Assembly (NCBI GenBank): GCA_012518395.1 | Contig: JAAYSJ010000165.1 | Coordinates: 1-34,852, forward strand | Direction: 5' to 3' | DNA: 34,852 nucleotides | Source of the DNA: Clostridiales bacterium | GTDB lineage: Bacteria; Bacillota; Clostridia; Caldicoprobacterales; UBA3941 | In this document: positions 25,050-33,870 of the stretch, in pieces | Position numbering within the stretch: position 1 is the first letter of the stretch | Layout of the letters: each line of letters starts with the position of its first letter | The notes under the pieces: generated by a model | Seen by the model: only the letters and a program-made list of their open reading frames with translations | Told to the model about the DNA's origin: nothing | The model's database searches: none | Made by a program: the position numbers and the translations under genes

Positions 25050-25874
25050 ATGTTAAAAAAGATTTCTGTACTAATTGCAGATGATAACAAGGATTTTTGT
25101 GATATCGTCAGCGAATTTCTCCATAAAAAAGGGAATTTTGAGGTGGTGGGAATAGCCAATGATGGTCTAGAGGCACTAGATATGATATTGGGGCTTATGC
25201 CTGATATTGTGATTTTGGATATCATTATGCCCCACCTTGATGGTTTAGGGGTTCTGGAAAGAATGAACTCCCAAAAACTTGATACCTATCCTAAGACCAT
25301 AATCTTATCAGCAGTAGGCCAGGACAAAGTTACCCAAAGAGCCATTGCTTTGGGAGCAGATTATTATATTGTAAAGCCTTTTAATCTGGAACTATTATCT
25401 AAACGAATTGAAGAACTTGTTTACGACACGGAAAACAAATCAGAACGCAGAACCACTAATATGGTAGTTAGCAATGCTGATATCGTCCATAAGCCCATCA
25501 CGACTATCAGTGCCAGTACCTCCTTAGAATCCGAAATAACCAATGTTATACATGAAATTGGCGTCCCTGCTCATATTAAGGGATATCAGTACCTAAGGGA
25601 AGCCATTATGATGGTAGTTAAGGATATAGAGTTACTAAGCGGTATAACTAAAGAATTATATCCGGGCATTGCAGGGAGGTTTAACACCACTCCCAGCCGG
25701 GTAGAGAGAGCAATACGGCATGCTATTGAGGTAGCTTGGAGCCGTGGCAGGATTGAGACGATCAATAAACTCTTTGGTTATACTATTCACGACGAAAAAG
25801 GAAAGCCAACTAACGGAGAATTCATAGCCATGGTTGCCGATAAATTAAGGATGCAACACATAGACGCTAGCTAA
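25050..25874 (+). CDS. spo0A: Stage 0 sporulation response regulator Spo0A
   Basis: The 274-residue protein is the master regulator of entry into sporulation. The receiver domain (about 1-125) has acidic-pocket aspartates D11 and D12, the phosphorylation site D57 in [12 protein letters not shown], and the lysine in YYIVKPFN. A variable linker (about 126-165) leads to the Spo0A-specific DNA-binding domain, with the recognition region [20 protein letters not shown] in part, then AWSRGRIE. Length is normal. It has its own sigma-H promoter and is followed by a terminator. A GGGGGA site lies before the ATG. Confidence 0.98.
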   Translation: MLKKISVLIADDNKDFCDIVSEFLHKKGNFEVVGIANDGLEALDMILGLMPDIVILDIIMPHLDGLGVLERMNSQKLDTYPKTIILSAVGQDKVTQRAIALGADYYIVKPFNLELLSKRIEELVYDTENKSERRTTNMVVSNADIVHKPITTISASTSLESEITNVIHEIGVPAHIKGYQYLREAIMMVVKDIELLSGITKELYPGIAGRFNTTPSRVERAIRHAIEVAWSRGRIETINKLFGYTIHDEKGKPTNGEFIAMVADKLRMQHIDAS

Positions 25875-25887
25875 TATGTACAAACAG

Positions 25888-25913
25888 AGCCCCGACCATG
25901 GGGGCTTTTTTTT
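25888..25913 (+). terminator. Rho-independent terminator after spo0A
   Basis: AGCCCC (25888-25893) and GGGGCT (25901-25906) form a GC-rich stem with a short loop, followed directly by eight T residues to 25913. Confidence 0.93.
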
Positions 25914-26017
25914 GAATAATTAACAATAATATGCAAACCATAGATAATAGAAATAATCGTTTTGATTATGTCCAGATGGCTCTATATCTGATAAGTTGAT
26001 AGGAGAAGATAAATAAG

Positions 26018-27139
26018 ATGGAAATCAGGGGGATAGCTAAAAAAAACCACAGAACAAAAGCCCTCATTTCCCAATTATCATATAATGATATTGCTGTAAT
26101 TGATCACATGGATATTGATGGTGTAGCTGCTATGCAATTGGTTGAAAAGAAGGTTCAGGCCGTAATAAATGCAGCGCCTTCAGTCAGCGGTAAGTATCCT
26201 AATAGGGGGCCTGGTGTCTTATACAGTGCTGGTGTTCCTATTATTGACAACATAGGACAAGATGCTTTTAATAAGATAACTAATAACGATTATTTAGAAG
26301 TCGACGAAGACAGATTGATGGTAAACGGCTCATGCCTATGTAACATTAAATATCTAACCCAAAACGATATAGATATCAAGATGAAAGAAGCCTCGGCAAA
26401 CTTTTGGAATGTCCTGGACAAATTTATTGAAAACACATTGAATTACGCAAAAAGGGAAAAAGAATTGATTATTCAGCCAGCCAGCCTGCCCAACATTCGC
26501 TTACAAATGGGGGGAAGGCATGTTTTGGTAGTTATTAGGGGTAATAACCATCTTGAAGATTTGAAGGCTATACGGGTTTATATAGAAGAGATGAACCCCG
26601 TTATGGTGGGAGTTGATGGTGGGGCTGACGCAATTTTAGACTGTGGTTATCGACCCGATATCATTATAGGGGATATGGACAGTGTCAGTGACCGTTGTCT
26701 GCGCGCCTGTAAGGAAATAATTGTCCATGCTTATCCTGATGGAAGATGCCCAGGAATGAAACGTATAGAAAACTTAGGCTTAAAGGCAACGAATTTCCCT
26801 TTTATCGGGACTAGTGAAGATGCGGCATTAGTTCTTGCTTATGAACAAAAGGCTGAATTAATAGTTACGGTTGGCAGTCATACCAATATGATAGATTTTC
26901 TAGAAAAAGGTAGACAAGGTATGGCTAGCACGATCTTGGTTCAAATGAAGGTGGGTCATAAAATCGTAGACGCAAAGGGAGTTAACGAATTATATAAAAA
27001 CAGACTAAAACCAGGATATATGTTAGCCCTCTTTATCGCTGCTCTGTTCCCCCTGGCAATAGTTGCAAAAACATCACCATTACTGAAAGAAATATACCAG
27101 CTAATTTCATTAAGAATGAGGTTGCTTTTAGGATTATAG
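26018..27139 (+). CDS. steA: SteA-like cytokinetic ring protein (thiamine pyrophosphokinase-like fold)
   Basis: The 373-residue protein matches the SteA family, known from Corynebacterium as a cytokinetic-ring protein acting with SteB in cell separation. Its middle (about 170-300) resembles the catalytic domain of thiamine pyrophosphokinase, with VGVDGGADAILDCGYRPD near 198-215 and IIGDMDSVSD, but the family is not thought to make thiamine diphosphate. A single membrane segment lies near 336-352 (MLALFIAALFPLAIVA), followed by a short basic tail. Genomic pairing with the next gene, a SteB/MctB homologue, supports the call. Function in spore formers is not established. AGGAGA precedes the ATG. 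Confidence 0.85.
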   Translation: MEIRGIAKKNHRTKALISQLSYNDIAVIDHMDIDGVAAMQLVEKKVQAVINAAPSVSGKYPNRGPGVLYSAGVPIIDNIGQDAFNKITNNDYLEVDEDRLMVNGSCLCNIKYLTQNDIDIKMKEASANFWNVLDKFIENTLNYAKREKELIIQPASLPNIRLQMGGRHVLVVIRGNNHLEDLKAIRVYIEEMNPVMVGVDGGADAILDCGYRPDIIIGDMDSVSDRCLRACKEIIVHAYPDGRCPGMKRIENLGLKATNFPFIGTSEDAALVLAYEQKAELIVTVGSHTNMIDFLEKGRQGMASTILVQMKVGHKIVDAKGVNELYKNRLKPGYMLALFIAALFPLAIVAKTSPLLKEIYQLISLRMRLLLGL

Positions 27140-27167
27140 GCCTCCGGCCGATATAGGGGTGGACCTG

Positions 27168-28151
27168 ATGATCAATACAAAATATTATATAATTTTATTG
27201 ATAAGCGTTTTTCTAACTCTAGGAATCGGAATTATAGTCGGAATATCTTTACAAAGTAAAGATGTATTAGAAAAACAACATAATATTATTGCCCATCATT
27301 TAGAAAACGAATTTAATGGGATCCGCATTGAAAACCGTAAACTTCGGGAAGCTCTAACACTATTGGAAGATAGCGAAATTAAAAATAAGACTCTTTATGA
27401 ATCCATGTTCAACTCTACAATTAAGAATAAACTCCAAGGCCTGAAAGTGGCGTTAATAGAGATTGGCGATGATCAAGATTCATCAGGTTTAATCGACTTA
27501 TTAAAAATCTCGGGGGCTTCTATTGAATCAAATATTACTTTTAATCCAAAACTCTTCAGTGAAGACTATGAGCCGGATGACTCTATAAATGTTTTATCTC
27601 AAGAGGGATGGAATAAAGATATCATATGGGACAACCTGCCAACAAACCTTATAGAAAGTCTTGCAGAAGGCGAATATACCGTGCTAACAAAAGAATTAAA
27701 CGCACTTGATCTAATCTACAGCCCAATAGACTTAAAAGACAGTTGCGATTCAATTATTATATCCTACGGAAACCCTTGGGATAATACTAAAAAGATGCTT
27801 TCGAAATTTAATGATAACCTTGTTAAATTATCGTTAGAGAGAAACATCCCTGTGATTCTAGCCGAAAATCAAGATACTAATTTAATAGATTTTGAACAAT
27901 ACAAGCAGCTGGGCATTCCCACTGTCCACCACATAGATGCTTTGCATGGAAAATTAGCCCTGATTTCCTTGCTCTATGGAAGCGAAGGGAATTATGGCTA
28001 TGCAGAAAAATATGATGGAGTATTACCAGAGGAGCTTTTCCCCAGCAAGCCTGTTTACGATCCGGATGAAGAATATTATGAAAAAGCAGAGGAGAACATG
28101 GAACAAAATGAGCAAGATAGCGCAGTGCAGGGGGCAGAATCCTATAAATAA
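27168..28151 (+). CDS. steB: SteB/MctB-like (copper transporter family) membrane protein
   Basis: The 327-residue product belongs to the DUF3186 family, called MctB (copper transport) in mycobacteria and SteB in corynebacteria. It has one N-terminal membrane segment (about residues 4-23), a coiled-coil-prone stretch near 30-65, and a long extracytoplasmic domain with an acidic C-terminus. The SteB role as membrane partner of SteA fits the adjacent steA. The ATG at 27168 is chosen over a GTG at 27159 because AGGGGTGG at 27155-27162 covers the latter. I see no copper-binding motif, so the copper label should not be taken as function. Confidence 0.8.
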   Translation: MINTKYYIILLISVFLTLGIGIIVGISLQSKDVLEKQHNIIAHHLENEFNGIRIENRKLREALTLLEDSEIKNKTLYESMFNSTIKNKLQGLKVALIEIGDDQDSSGLIDLLKISGASIESNITFNPKLFSEDYEPDDSINVLSQEGWNKDIIWDNLPTNLIESLAEGEYTVLTKELNALDLIYSPIDLKDSCDSIIISYGNPWDNTKKMLSKFNDNLVKLSLERNIPVILAENQDTNLIDFEQYKQLGIPTVHHIDALHGKLALISLLYGSEGNYGYAEKYDGVLPEELFPSKPVYDPDEEYYEKAEENMEQNEQDSAVQGAESYK

Positions 28152-28839
28152 AAACATTGGCATTATTATTCCAGCTTATAATGAGGAAGGGTTTTTAGGG
28201 AACACATTAGAGGCTTTAAAGACTCTGCCAGAGATTGAAAATGTGTTGGTGGTCGATGATGGCTCCCAGGATGATACTGCAAATGTTGCAAAAAGGATGG
28301 GAGCCCAAGTACTATCTCTTGATAGAAATTATGGGAAAGGGCATGCTCTGAAGCAAGGGATAGGCTGCCTTGACAATACTATAATAGTATTTCTGGATGC
28401 CGATACAGGCAATACAGCAAAGGAAGTAGTAAAATTAATAGATCCAATACTGAAAGGTAGTGCGGATGTTACTATAGGGAAGATTCCTTTTTCGAAAGGA
28501 AAGGGTGGTCTGGGTTTTGTCAAGGCCTTATCACAGTTTGGATTTAAGATCCTTACGGGCACAAAATGTACCAGTGTCTTGTCCGGTCAAAGGGCCTTTC
28601 GGAGGGAAGTCTTAGATGAAAGATTTTTAAGTTATAAAGGTTATGGTGTAGAATTTGGCATGACAGTGGATTTAGTAAAAGAGAATCTGAGGATACAGGA
28701 AATACCGTTGGAAATAAAGCATAGGGTCACTTCAAAAAGCCTCGAAGGATTTTTACACCGAGGCAGGCAATTCCTTAATATATTTATGGTTATTGTCGTA
28801 AAAGGTGCAAGATCTTTCAACTTATGGGGAACAGAATGA
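28108..28839 (+). CDS. Family 2 glycosyltransferase
   Basis: The protein (about 243 residues) is a GT-A fold glycosyltransferase of family 2. The nucleotide-sugar site IGIIIPAYNEEGFLG is near residues 17-31, VVDDGSQDDT follows near 48-57, and the metal-binding FLDADTG is near 92-98. It lacks membrane segments except possibly a weak C-terminal stretch (FLNIFMVIVVKGA). The start is uncertain: ATG 28108 overlaps steB by 44 bases, with GAGGAG 14 bases upstream, while 28078 is an in-frame alternative. It is coupled to the MraY-like gene through an ATGA overlap, suggesting the two act on one lipid-linked glycan. The sugar and acceptor are unknown. Confidence 0.85.
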   Translation: MSKIAQCRGQNPINKNIGIIIPAYNEEGFLGNTLEALKTLPEIENVLVVDDGSQDDTANVAKRMGAQVLSLDRNYGKGHALKQGIGCLDNTIIVFLDADTGNTAKEVVKLIDPILKGSADVTIGKIPFSKGKGGLGFVKALSQFGFKILTGTKCTSVLSGQRAFRREVLDERFLSYKGYGVEFGMTVDLVKENLRIQEIPLEIKHRVTSKSLEGFLHRGRQFLNIFMVIVVKGARSFNLWGTE

Positions 28840-29666
28840 CGGGGTATTTATCCTATGCCTGTTCAATACTAATAAGCCTGACCCTAACCCTGTATCTAAA
28901 GTCACTCCTTCAGAATGCATTGCTTTCAATGGGTGTAACTATGGAAAACTATGATGGTAAAAAAACAATTACCGGAATGGGTCTGCTATTTTTCATTCCA
29001 TGCATAGTTTCTATATTTCCTTTACTGGCTATTCTGAGTTCAGTTGATATCCTAATTTATATTACCGTCTTATTTGCGCTGACCCTAGCCGGTTATATTG
29101 ATGACTCTTTAGGTGACAAGGGAAGAAAAGGTTTTAAAGGGCATATATCAGGTATTGTAAAAGGCAACCTGTCTACAGGAATTATAAAGGCTATCATCGC
29201 TTTAATAATGGGAGCTACCATATCCTCAATTTATTTCTCCGGGATAATTAACATAATATTAAATACCTTGCTCTTTTGTTTATGCGTGAATATTATGAAT
29301 CTGATGGACTTAAGACCTGGACGTGCAGCCAAGAGTTTTTTGTTCTTTTGCCTAATTGTCGCTATACCCGCTAGTCTAAACAGCATTTGGATTTTATTGC
29401 CCATAACGACAAGCCTTCTATTGTACATAAAAGGTGAGCTCCAAGAAAAATATATGATGGGGGATGCCGGTTCTAATCTGCTTGGGGGCTTATTCGGGCT
29501 TTATACCCTGAGAGTTGCATCTGGTGAAACTAAATTATTCCTGATATTTTTTCTTGTTACCTTGCATATTGCTTCGGAATTTAAGTCCTTTTCCAAGATT
29601 ATCAATTCCACCCCAATACTAAGATATTTGGATAGTCTGGGCCAAAAAAGAGAAAGGCAGCCTTGA
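28836..29666 (+). CDS. MraY/WecA-like phosphoglycosyltransferase (GT4 family)
   Basis: The polytopic membrane protein (about 276 residues, eight to nine hydrophobic segments) belongs to the polyprenyl-phosphate sugar-1-phosphate transferase family. The family aspartates are present: LAGYIDDSLGDKG near residues 87-99, IMNLMDLRPGRAAK near 153-166, and MMGDAGSNLLGG near 207-218. The usual MraY HHH motif is absent, so it is not a standard MraY. Such enzymes load a sugar phosphate onto undecaprenyl phosphate. The start ATG at 28836 overlaps the stop of the preceding glycosyltransferase (ATGA). It may initiate an envelope or spore glycan, with UppP and the upstream glycosyltransferase as pathway partners, but the product is unknown. 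Confidence 0.82.
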   Translation: MTGYLSYACSILISLTLTLYLKSLLQNALLSMGVTMENYDGKKTITGMGLLFFIPCIVSIFPLLAILSSVDILIYITVLFALTLAGYIDDSLGDKGRKGFKGHISGIVKGNLSTGIIKAIIALIMGATISSIYFSGIINIILNTLLFCLCVNIMNLMDLRPGRAAKSFLFFCLIVAIPASLNSIWILLPITTSLLLYIKGELQEKYMMGDAGSNLLGGLFGLYTLRVASGETKLFLIFFLVTLHIASEFKSFSKIINSTPILRYLDSLGQKRERQP

Positions 29667-29673
29667 AAGAAAA

Positions 29674-30747
29674 ATGATTGAATACAAACGATCTATAGTA
29701 AAAAAGATAATAGAATCTAACGAAAACCTTCAGGAAATCCTACTGGATATAGAGCATCCGTGCAAAAAAGCTATAAATTATGTGGGACTGACGGGATATT
29801 TAAATATAAACGATGAAATCCTGGTCAATACAACAGCCTGCACTCTCAATCTTGGTACGGGGGGCTATCATTATGTGATGGGAAATTTAAACAGCAGGGG
29901 GAATAAACTAATTGGGGACGGGCATGGAATGAAGCTGAAATATACCCCCAGTCAACTAAAAGTCCTTTTCTCAGAAGAACAAGCCAGCCCCTTTAGCCGT
30001 CATTTCCATAGGAACCTGGATCTTAACGGAAAATTGATTTTTACTGCGGAACTCCACAGTATGCTTATGCCCATGTGTGCTTATTTGAAATATGTGGGTC
30101 CTAAGGATATTAAAATTGCATGTATTATCACAGATCACGGCGCCTTGCCTGTAAGATTCAGTAAAAGCATAGCATTACTAAAATCTAGGGGACTATTGGA
30201 TAGGATAATCTCTACCGGAAATGCCTTTGGAGGGGATCATGAATGTGTAAATATATATACAGCTTTACAAATGGCAGCGAATATATTAGATATGGATGTC
30301 ATAATAATTACCATGGGTCCAGGTATAATGGGGACGGGAACACCTTTTGGTTTTTCAGGTCTTGAATTTGGTTTATATTTAGAGTTTTGCTATATAAAAA
30401 AAAGCATCCCGATATATGTGCCGCGAATTTCTTTTTGTGACCCCAGAAAACGGCATTATGGAATAAGCCATCATTTTATTAATGTCTTTTGTGAGATCAT
30501 TCAAAGCCCGCTTCCAATTATTTTACCCCATACGGATCTATCTAGAATGGGTCATATGATAAACCAACTAAGGATTACATCATTGCTAAAAAAGCATCCT
30601 ATTATAATCAGAAAAGGCAAAGGAATTATTAAATCCCTTAGGGAATATGGATTAGACCCCATTACAATGGGCAGAGGATTCAATGATAACCCTGAATTCT
30701 TTCATGCACTAGGAGCCAGCGTTGAATATGGCCTTGAATTATTATAA
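29674..30747 (+). CDS. DUF3866 family protein
   Basis: The 357-residue soluble protein matches DUF3866, a family of unknown function that occurs near steAB, spoIIM and xerD in many Firmicutes and Actinobacteria. Recognisable features are LGTGGYHYVM near residues 68-77, an ITDHGALPVRFSKS block near 160-173, GGDHECVNIYTAL near 189-201, and MGPGIMGTGTPFGFSG near 218-233. These glycine-rich, histidine-containing blocks suggest an enzyme, but no reaction is known. It starts 7 bases after the MraY-like gene and should be in the same transcript. Confidence 0.85.
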   Translation: MIEYKRSIVKKIIESNENLQEILLDIEHPCKKAINYVGLTGYLNINDEILVNTTACTLNLGTGGYHYVMGNLNSRGNKLIGDGHGMKLKYTPSQLKVLFSEEQASPFSRHFHRNLDLNGKLIFTAELHSMLMPMCAYLKYVGPKDIKIACIITDHGALPVRFSKSIALLKSRGLLDRIISTGNAFGGDHECVNIYTALQMAANILDMDVIIITMGPGIMGTGTPFGFSGLEFGLYLEFCYIKKSIPIYVPRISFCDPRKRHYGISHHFINVFCEIIQSPLPIILPHTDLSRMGHMINQLRITSLLKKHPIIIRKGKGIIKSLREYGLDPITMGRGFNDNPEFFHALGASVEYGLELL

Positions 30748-30787
30748 TGTTCTAGTTAAAAGTCAAGGGCATAAATTTACTGTCTCG

Positions 30788-30818
30788 GCATATTAATCAT
30801 TATGGACATCCATAATAC
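30788..30818 (+). promoter_or_regulatory. Possible sigma-E promoter of spoIIM
   Basis: GCATATT at 30788-30794 fits the sigma-E -35 KMATATT fully. CATAATAC at 30811-30818 matches only the first half of the -10 CATACANT, with 18 bases between ATA and CATA, at the long end of the allowed range. spoIIM is under sigma-E in Bacillus, so the location is right, but the -10 is weak. Confidence 0.33.
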
Positions 30819-30848
30819 TAGAACTAAAAATTTAGGGGGGCTTTTCAA

Positions 30849-31484
30849 TTGCTTGCTACTTTGAAAAGACAGTGGGTTGTACATATAAAAGCTCATACCA
30901 CCATATATCTCATAATCCTCTTTGTATTTATTTCCGGGATAATGGCGGGGGCTTTTACTGTACTATCACTACCCCCGCAACAGAGGCTAAATACCGGCAA
31001 CTTTCTGCAGGAATTTTTTAAAAGCGGTCAAAACCTTTCAATAAACAGATGGATTATTTTTAAAAGTGCATTATGGCAGCATCTTATAACAATATTATTA
31101 GTCTGGTTTTTTAGCCTTTTTATATGGGGATCACCCTTCATACTAGTTATCATCGGCATCAAAGGCTTTTCTTTTGGTTTTACTGTGGGTTTTATGGTGG
31201 AGTATTATGGGTTTGGGGGATTTCTATTTTCATTATTATGTATTCTTCCCCAATCCCTTATATATGTTCCCTGTTATTTAGGGATAGGAATCCTCTCGCT
31301 TTTGTTTTCAACCTTATCCTTAGGGGGGAAAAACGCTTATTATTCAAAGCATCAAAGACAGAATATGATTGGATCACATACAGGGAAATTTTTAATTGCA
31401 TTTCTATCCCTTTTGGTAGGTATAATGATTGAGACCTTCATTTCGCCACTCTTTTTTCCCCTTTTCTTATGGATATTCGGCTAA
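30849..31484 (+). CDS. spoIIM: Stage II sporulation protein M
   Basis: The 211-residue integral membrane protein matches SpoIIM, which with SpoIID and SpoIIP forms the complex that thins septal peptidoglycan and drives engulfment. It has about five membrane segments (roughly 18-37, 70-90, 93-115, 118-142 and 178-205), with the family's FKSALWQHL and IGIKGFSFGFTVGFMVEYYG blocks. The start is TTG after GGGGGG at 30835-30840. It lies between a DUF3866 gene and a recombinase gene, as in other Clostridia. A weak sigma-E-like promoter lies just upstream. Confidence 0.93.
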   Translation: MLATLKRQWVVHIKAHTTIYLIILFVFISGIMAGAFTVLSLPPQQRLNTGNFLQEFFKSGQNLSINRWIIFKSALWQHLITILLVWFFSLFIWGSPFILVIIGIKGFSFGFTVGFMVEYYGFGGFLFSLLCILPQSLIYVPCYLGIGILSLLFSTLSLGGKNAYYSKHQRQNMIGSHTGKFLIAFLSLLVGIMIETFISPLFFPLFLWIFG

Positions 31485-31591
31485 TATTCGGTAAATATAA
31501 AATGAGTTCCCTAAAAAGGAGGAATTTATAAGTTTCTGTTGAATAACTTATTAAAGCTGTTTATTTGAATACAAACGGGGAGTTTTTGTCT

Positions 31592-32443
31592 ATGGGCGAC
31601 GGTCTGTTCCGGTATGAATCCTATCTAAATCAAGAAAAATCTTTATCCTCTAATACTTTAGAATGTTACCTTAGAGACATAAGACAGTTCATGGCGTATA
31701 TAAAAACTACTGATGTAAATAACATAAACAAAGCCGATGATTCCCTTATTAAGGAGTATATGCAATTACTAGAGGTAAAAGGGATATCAGCCTCTACAAT
31801 ATTGAGAAAATTATCGTCTATAAGAAGTTATTACAGATTTTTACTCCAGAAAAACGAGATTTTTCATGATCCCACTGTCAACTTAGAAGGACCTAAAAAT
31901 AAGAGAAAACCCCCCAGTGTTTTGACTGTCCAGGAAATCGATAGGCTGATGAATCAACCCTCAGGTTCTGATCCAAAATCCATCAGAGATAGGGCAATGC
32001 TCGAATTTTTATATGGTACAGGTATCAGGGTTTCAGAGCTTATAAACCTTGACCTTGACGATATAGATGTAGAGAATGGTATCTTAAGATGCCGAAGATC
32101 AAACAAGGAACGAAATATAAACATTAACAAAAGGGCATTATCTTATCTCAAGCAATATTTATATGATAGCCGCAAACAACTTATCCGTAACAAAGAGGAG
32201 AAATCCCTTTTTGTAAATTTTCATGGTAGAAGAATGACTAGGCAAGGTTTTTGGAAAATCGTTAAATTTTATACAAAGAAGGCAAAGATCAAGAAAGACA
32301 TTACCCCCCATACCTTAAGGCACTCATTTGCTATACATCTTCTCAACGATGGGGTAGATATCCATGATCTTCAGGAGATCTTGGGGCATTCAGACCTATC
32401 CACGACTCAGATGTACACCCAGTTGATTGATTCAACCAATTAG
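31592..32443 (+). CDS. xerD: XerC/XerD-type tyrosine recombinase, divergent
   Basis: The protein (283 residues from the ATG at 31592; TTG 31565 is less likely) has a SAM-like N-terminal core-binding domain (about 1-95) and a phage-integrase catalytic domain. R146 (GTGIRVSEL), H240 and R243 (HTLRHSF), H266 (LGHSD) and the nucleophile Y275 (QMYTQL) are present. The usual catalytic lysine in a GKGNKER hairpin is not: the segment reads RRSNKER, with arginine at the lysine position. Only 8 residues follow the tyrosine, against about 19 in E. coli XerD. Its place after spoIIM matches XerD in other genomes, so chromosome dimer resolution is the default guess, but activity is open. Confidence 0.85.
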   Translation: MGDGLFRYESYLNQEKSLSSNTLECYLRDIRQFMAYIKTTDVNNINKADDSLIKEYMQLLEVKGISASTILRKLSSIRSYYRFLLQKNEIFHDPTVNLEGPKNKRKPPSVLTVQEIDRLMNQPSGSDPKSIRDRAMLEFLYGTGIRVSELINLDLDDIDVENGILRCRRSNKERNININKRALSYLKQYLYDSRKQLIRNKEEKSLFVNFHGRRMTRQGFWKIVKFYTKKAKIKKDITPHTLRHSFAIHLLNDGVDIHDLQEILGHSDLSTTQMYTQLIDSTN

Positions 32444-32556
32444 CGGGGTTCTATGTTTCCATCAATTTTATATTAACTGCATAACATCCCCCTTAAATGG
32501 AAAATCTATTGTTACATAAAATGATTTCATATAGTTATTCTTTAGGAGGGATGAGA

Positions 32557-33741
32557 TTGATTAGGAAAATAATAGGTGTATCCGCATTTTTGATATGCCT
32601 TTCTATTTTAACCCTTAGCTATGTTAATACTTATGCCCAGGAAACACCCTTTGAATTAGAATCCCCGTCTGCTTTACTAACTGATTTTGACACAGGAACA
32701 ATTCTATTTGAAAAGAACCCGAACGAAAAACTACCTCTAGCCAGTATAACAAAGGTCATGACTACGCTATTAGCCCTAGAAGCTATAGACAACGGCAGAA
32801 TAAAGCTGGAGGATGAAGTCCACGTAAGCGAATATGCGGCAAGTATGGGGGGCTCACAAGTATTTTTGGAGGCTGGCGAAATACTTCCCGTTTCAGCCAT
32901 TCTAAAAGCAATAATCGTATCATCAGGTAACGACGCTAGTGTGGCAATCGCAGAGAAAATAGCAGGGACAGTTGAAACCTTTGTAGTCCAGATGAACGAT
33001 AGGGCCGCAGAGCTTGGGATGAAGAATACTGCCTTTGCCGATTGTACAGGGCTATCTGATGAAGGCAATTATTCAACTGCTTATGATATTTCAATTATGT
33101 CAAGAGAGCTATTAAAACACCCCTTATTCTTTAAGTGGAGTACTATATGGCTGGATAACTTAAAGGAGGCAAAAAATAATACAGAACTGACAAATACAAA
33201 CCGATTGGTACGCTTTTACGAGGGTTGTGATGGAATAAAAACAGGGTCGACCCAAAAAGCTAAGTATTGCTTAACCGCCAGTTCTAAAAGGGGTGATTTA
33301 CGTTTGATATCCGTAGTTTTGGCCTCACCATCTTCGCAGATCAGGTTCCAAGAAACAGCAAAACTAATGGATTTTGGATACGCAAACTACGAAGCCGTAC
33401 CCCTAATCAACAAAGATGATCTGGTCGAAAGACAAGTAAAAGTAATGGGGGGCAAGGATAGAATTATATCGGGCTTAGCAGGCAAAAATTACACGGCTCT
33501 TTCAAGAAAAGGGCGAGATGAACAATACGATACAGAAAATATCATAGATCAGCCTATAAAAGCACCCATTAAAAAAGGGGATAAGATAGGTCATATTCTT
33601 GTTAAAAAGGATGGCGTAGAAATAGGCACTGTCGCTATCCTGGCAGATAGGGATATTGATACAGCAAGCATATTTGATTATATTAAAAAGGTCATCAGGG
33701 AGTGGACTTCAAGTACGGAAAAAGAAGAGGTCTTAAACTGA
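32557..33741 (+). CDS. dacF: D-alanyl-D-alanine carboxypeptidase (DacF-like penicillin-binding protein)
   Basis: The secreted enzyme (394 residues from TTG 32557) removes the terminal D-alanine of peptidoglycan peptides. A signal peptide covers about 1-27 (basic start, hydrophobic core, cleavage near TYA-QE). The S11 peptidase triad is intact: SITK at 63-66 with the nucleophile, SGN, and KTGS. A C-terminal beta-rich PBP5-like domain follows, and there may be a C-terminal amphipathic anchor (YIKKVIREWTSS). The usual pick, ATG 32551, touches the AGGAGGG ribosome binding site (32544-32550) with no spacing, whereas TTG 32557 has 6 bases. In Bacillus dacF is a forespore gene; its place after spoIIM and xerD suggests a sporulation role. 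Confidence 0.93.
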   Translation: MIRKIIGVSAFLICLSILTLSYVNTYAQETPFELESPSALLTDFDTGTILFEKNPNEKLPLASITKVMTTLLALEAIDNGRIKLEDEVHVSEYAASMGGSQVFLEAGEILPVSAILKAIIVSSGNDASVAIAEKIAGTVETFVVQMNDRAAELGMKNTAFADCTGLSDEGNYSTAYDISIMSRELLKHPLFFKWSTIWLDNLKEAKNNTELTNTNRLVRFYEGCDGIKTGSTQKAKYCLTASSKRGDLRLISVVLASPSSQIRFQETAKLMDFGYANYEAVPLINKDDLVERQVKVMGGKDRIISGLAGKNYTALSRKGRDEQYDTENIIDQPIKAPIKKGDKIGHILVKKDGVEIGTVAILADRDIDTASIFDYIKKVIREWTSSTEKEEVLN

Positions 33742-33811
33742 TATCTATCGTTTACTTTCCCTATAAAATTATAGTTCAGTCATATGACCAAACTCTGAAT
33801 TCACTTTAACT

Positions 33812-33870
33812 GGGTCCCCTTTTATCTATGTTTTCGGGAGAAAAAGGCAGGGGACCCTTTAATTTTTGTT
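33812..33870 (+). terminator. Rho-independent terminator after dacF
   Basis: GGGTCCCC (33812-33819) pairs perfectly with GGGGACCC (33850-33857), extended inside by CTTTT with AAAAAGG. The T-rich tract follows to 33870. It should end the steA-to-dacF transcript. Confidence 0.8.

Noticed and set aside
31124-31432. Second + strand open frame inside spoIIM
   Set aside because: It is out of frame with a clear SpoIIM gene and encodes a low-complexity aromatic protein without family resemblance.
31513-31522. Strong AAAAAGGAGG ribosome binding site between spoIIM and xerD
   Set aside because: No start codon at proper distance opens a frame longer than about ten codons, so no gene is called. It may be a relic or part of the leader.
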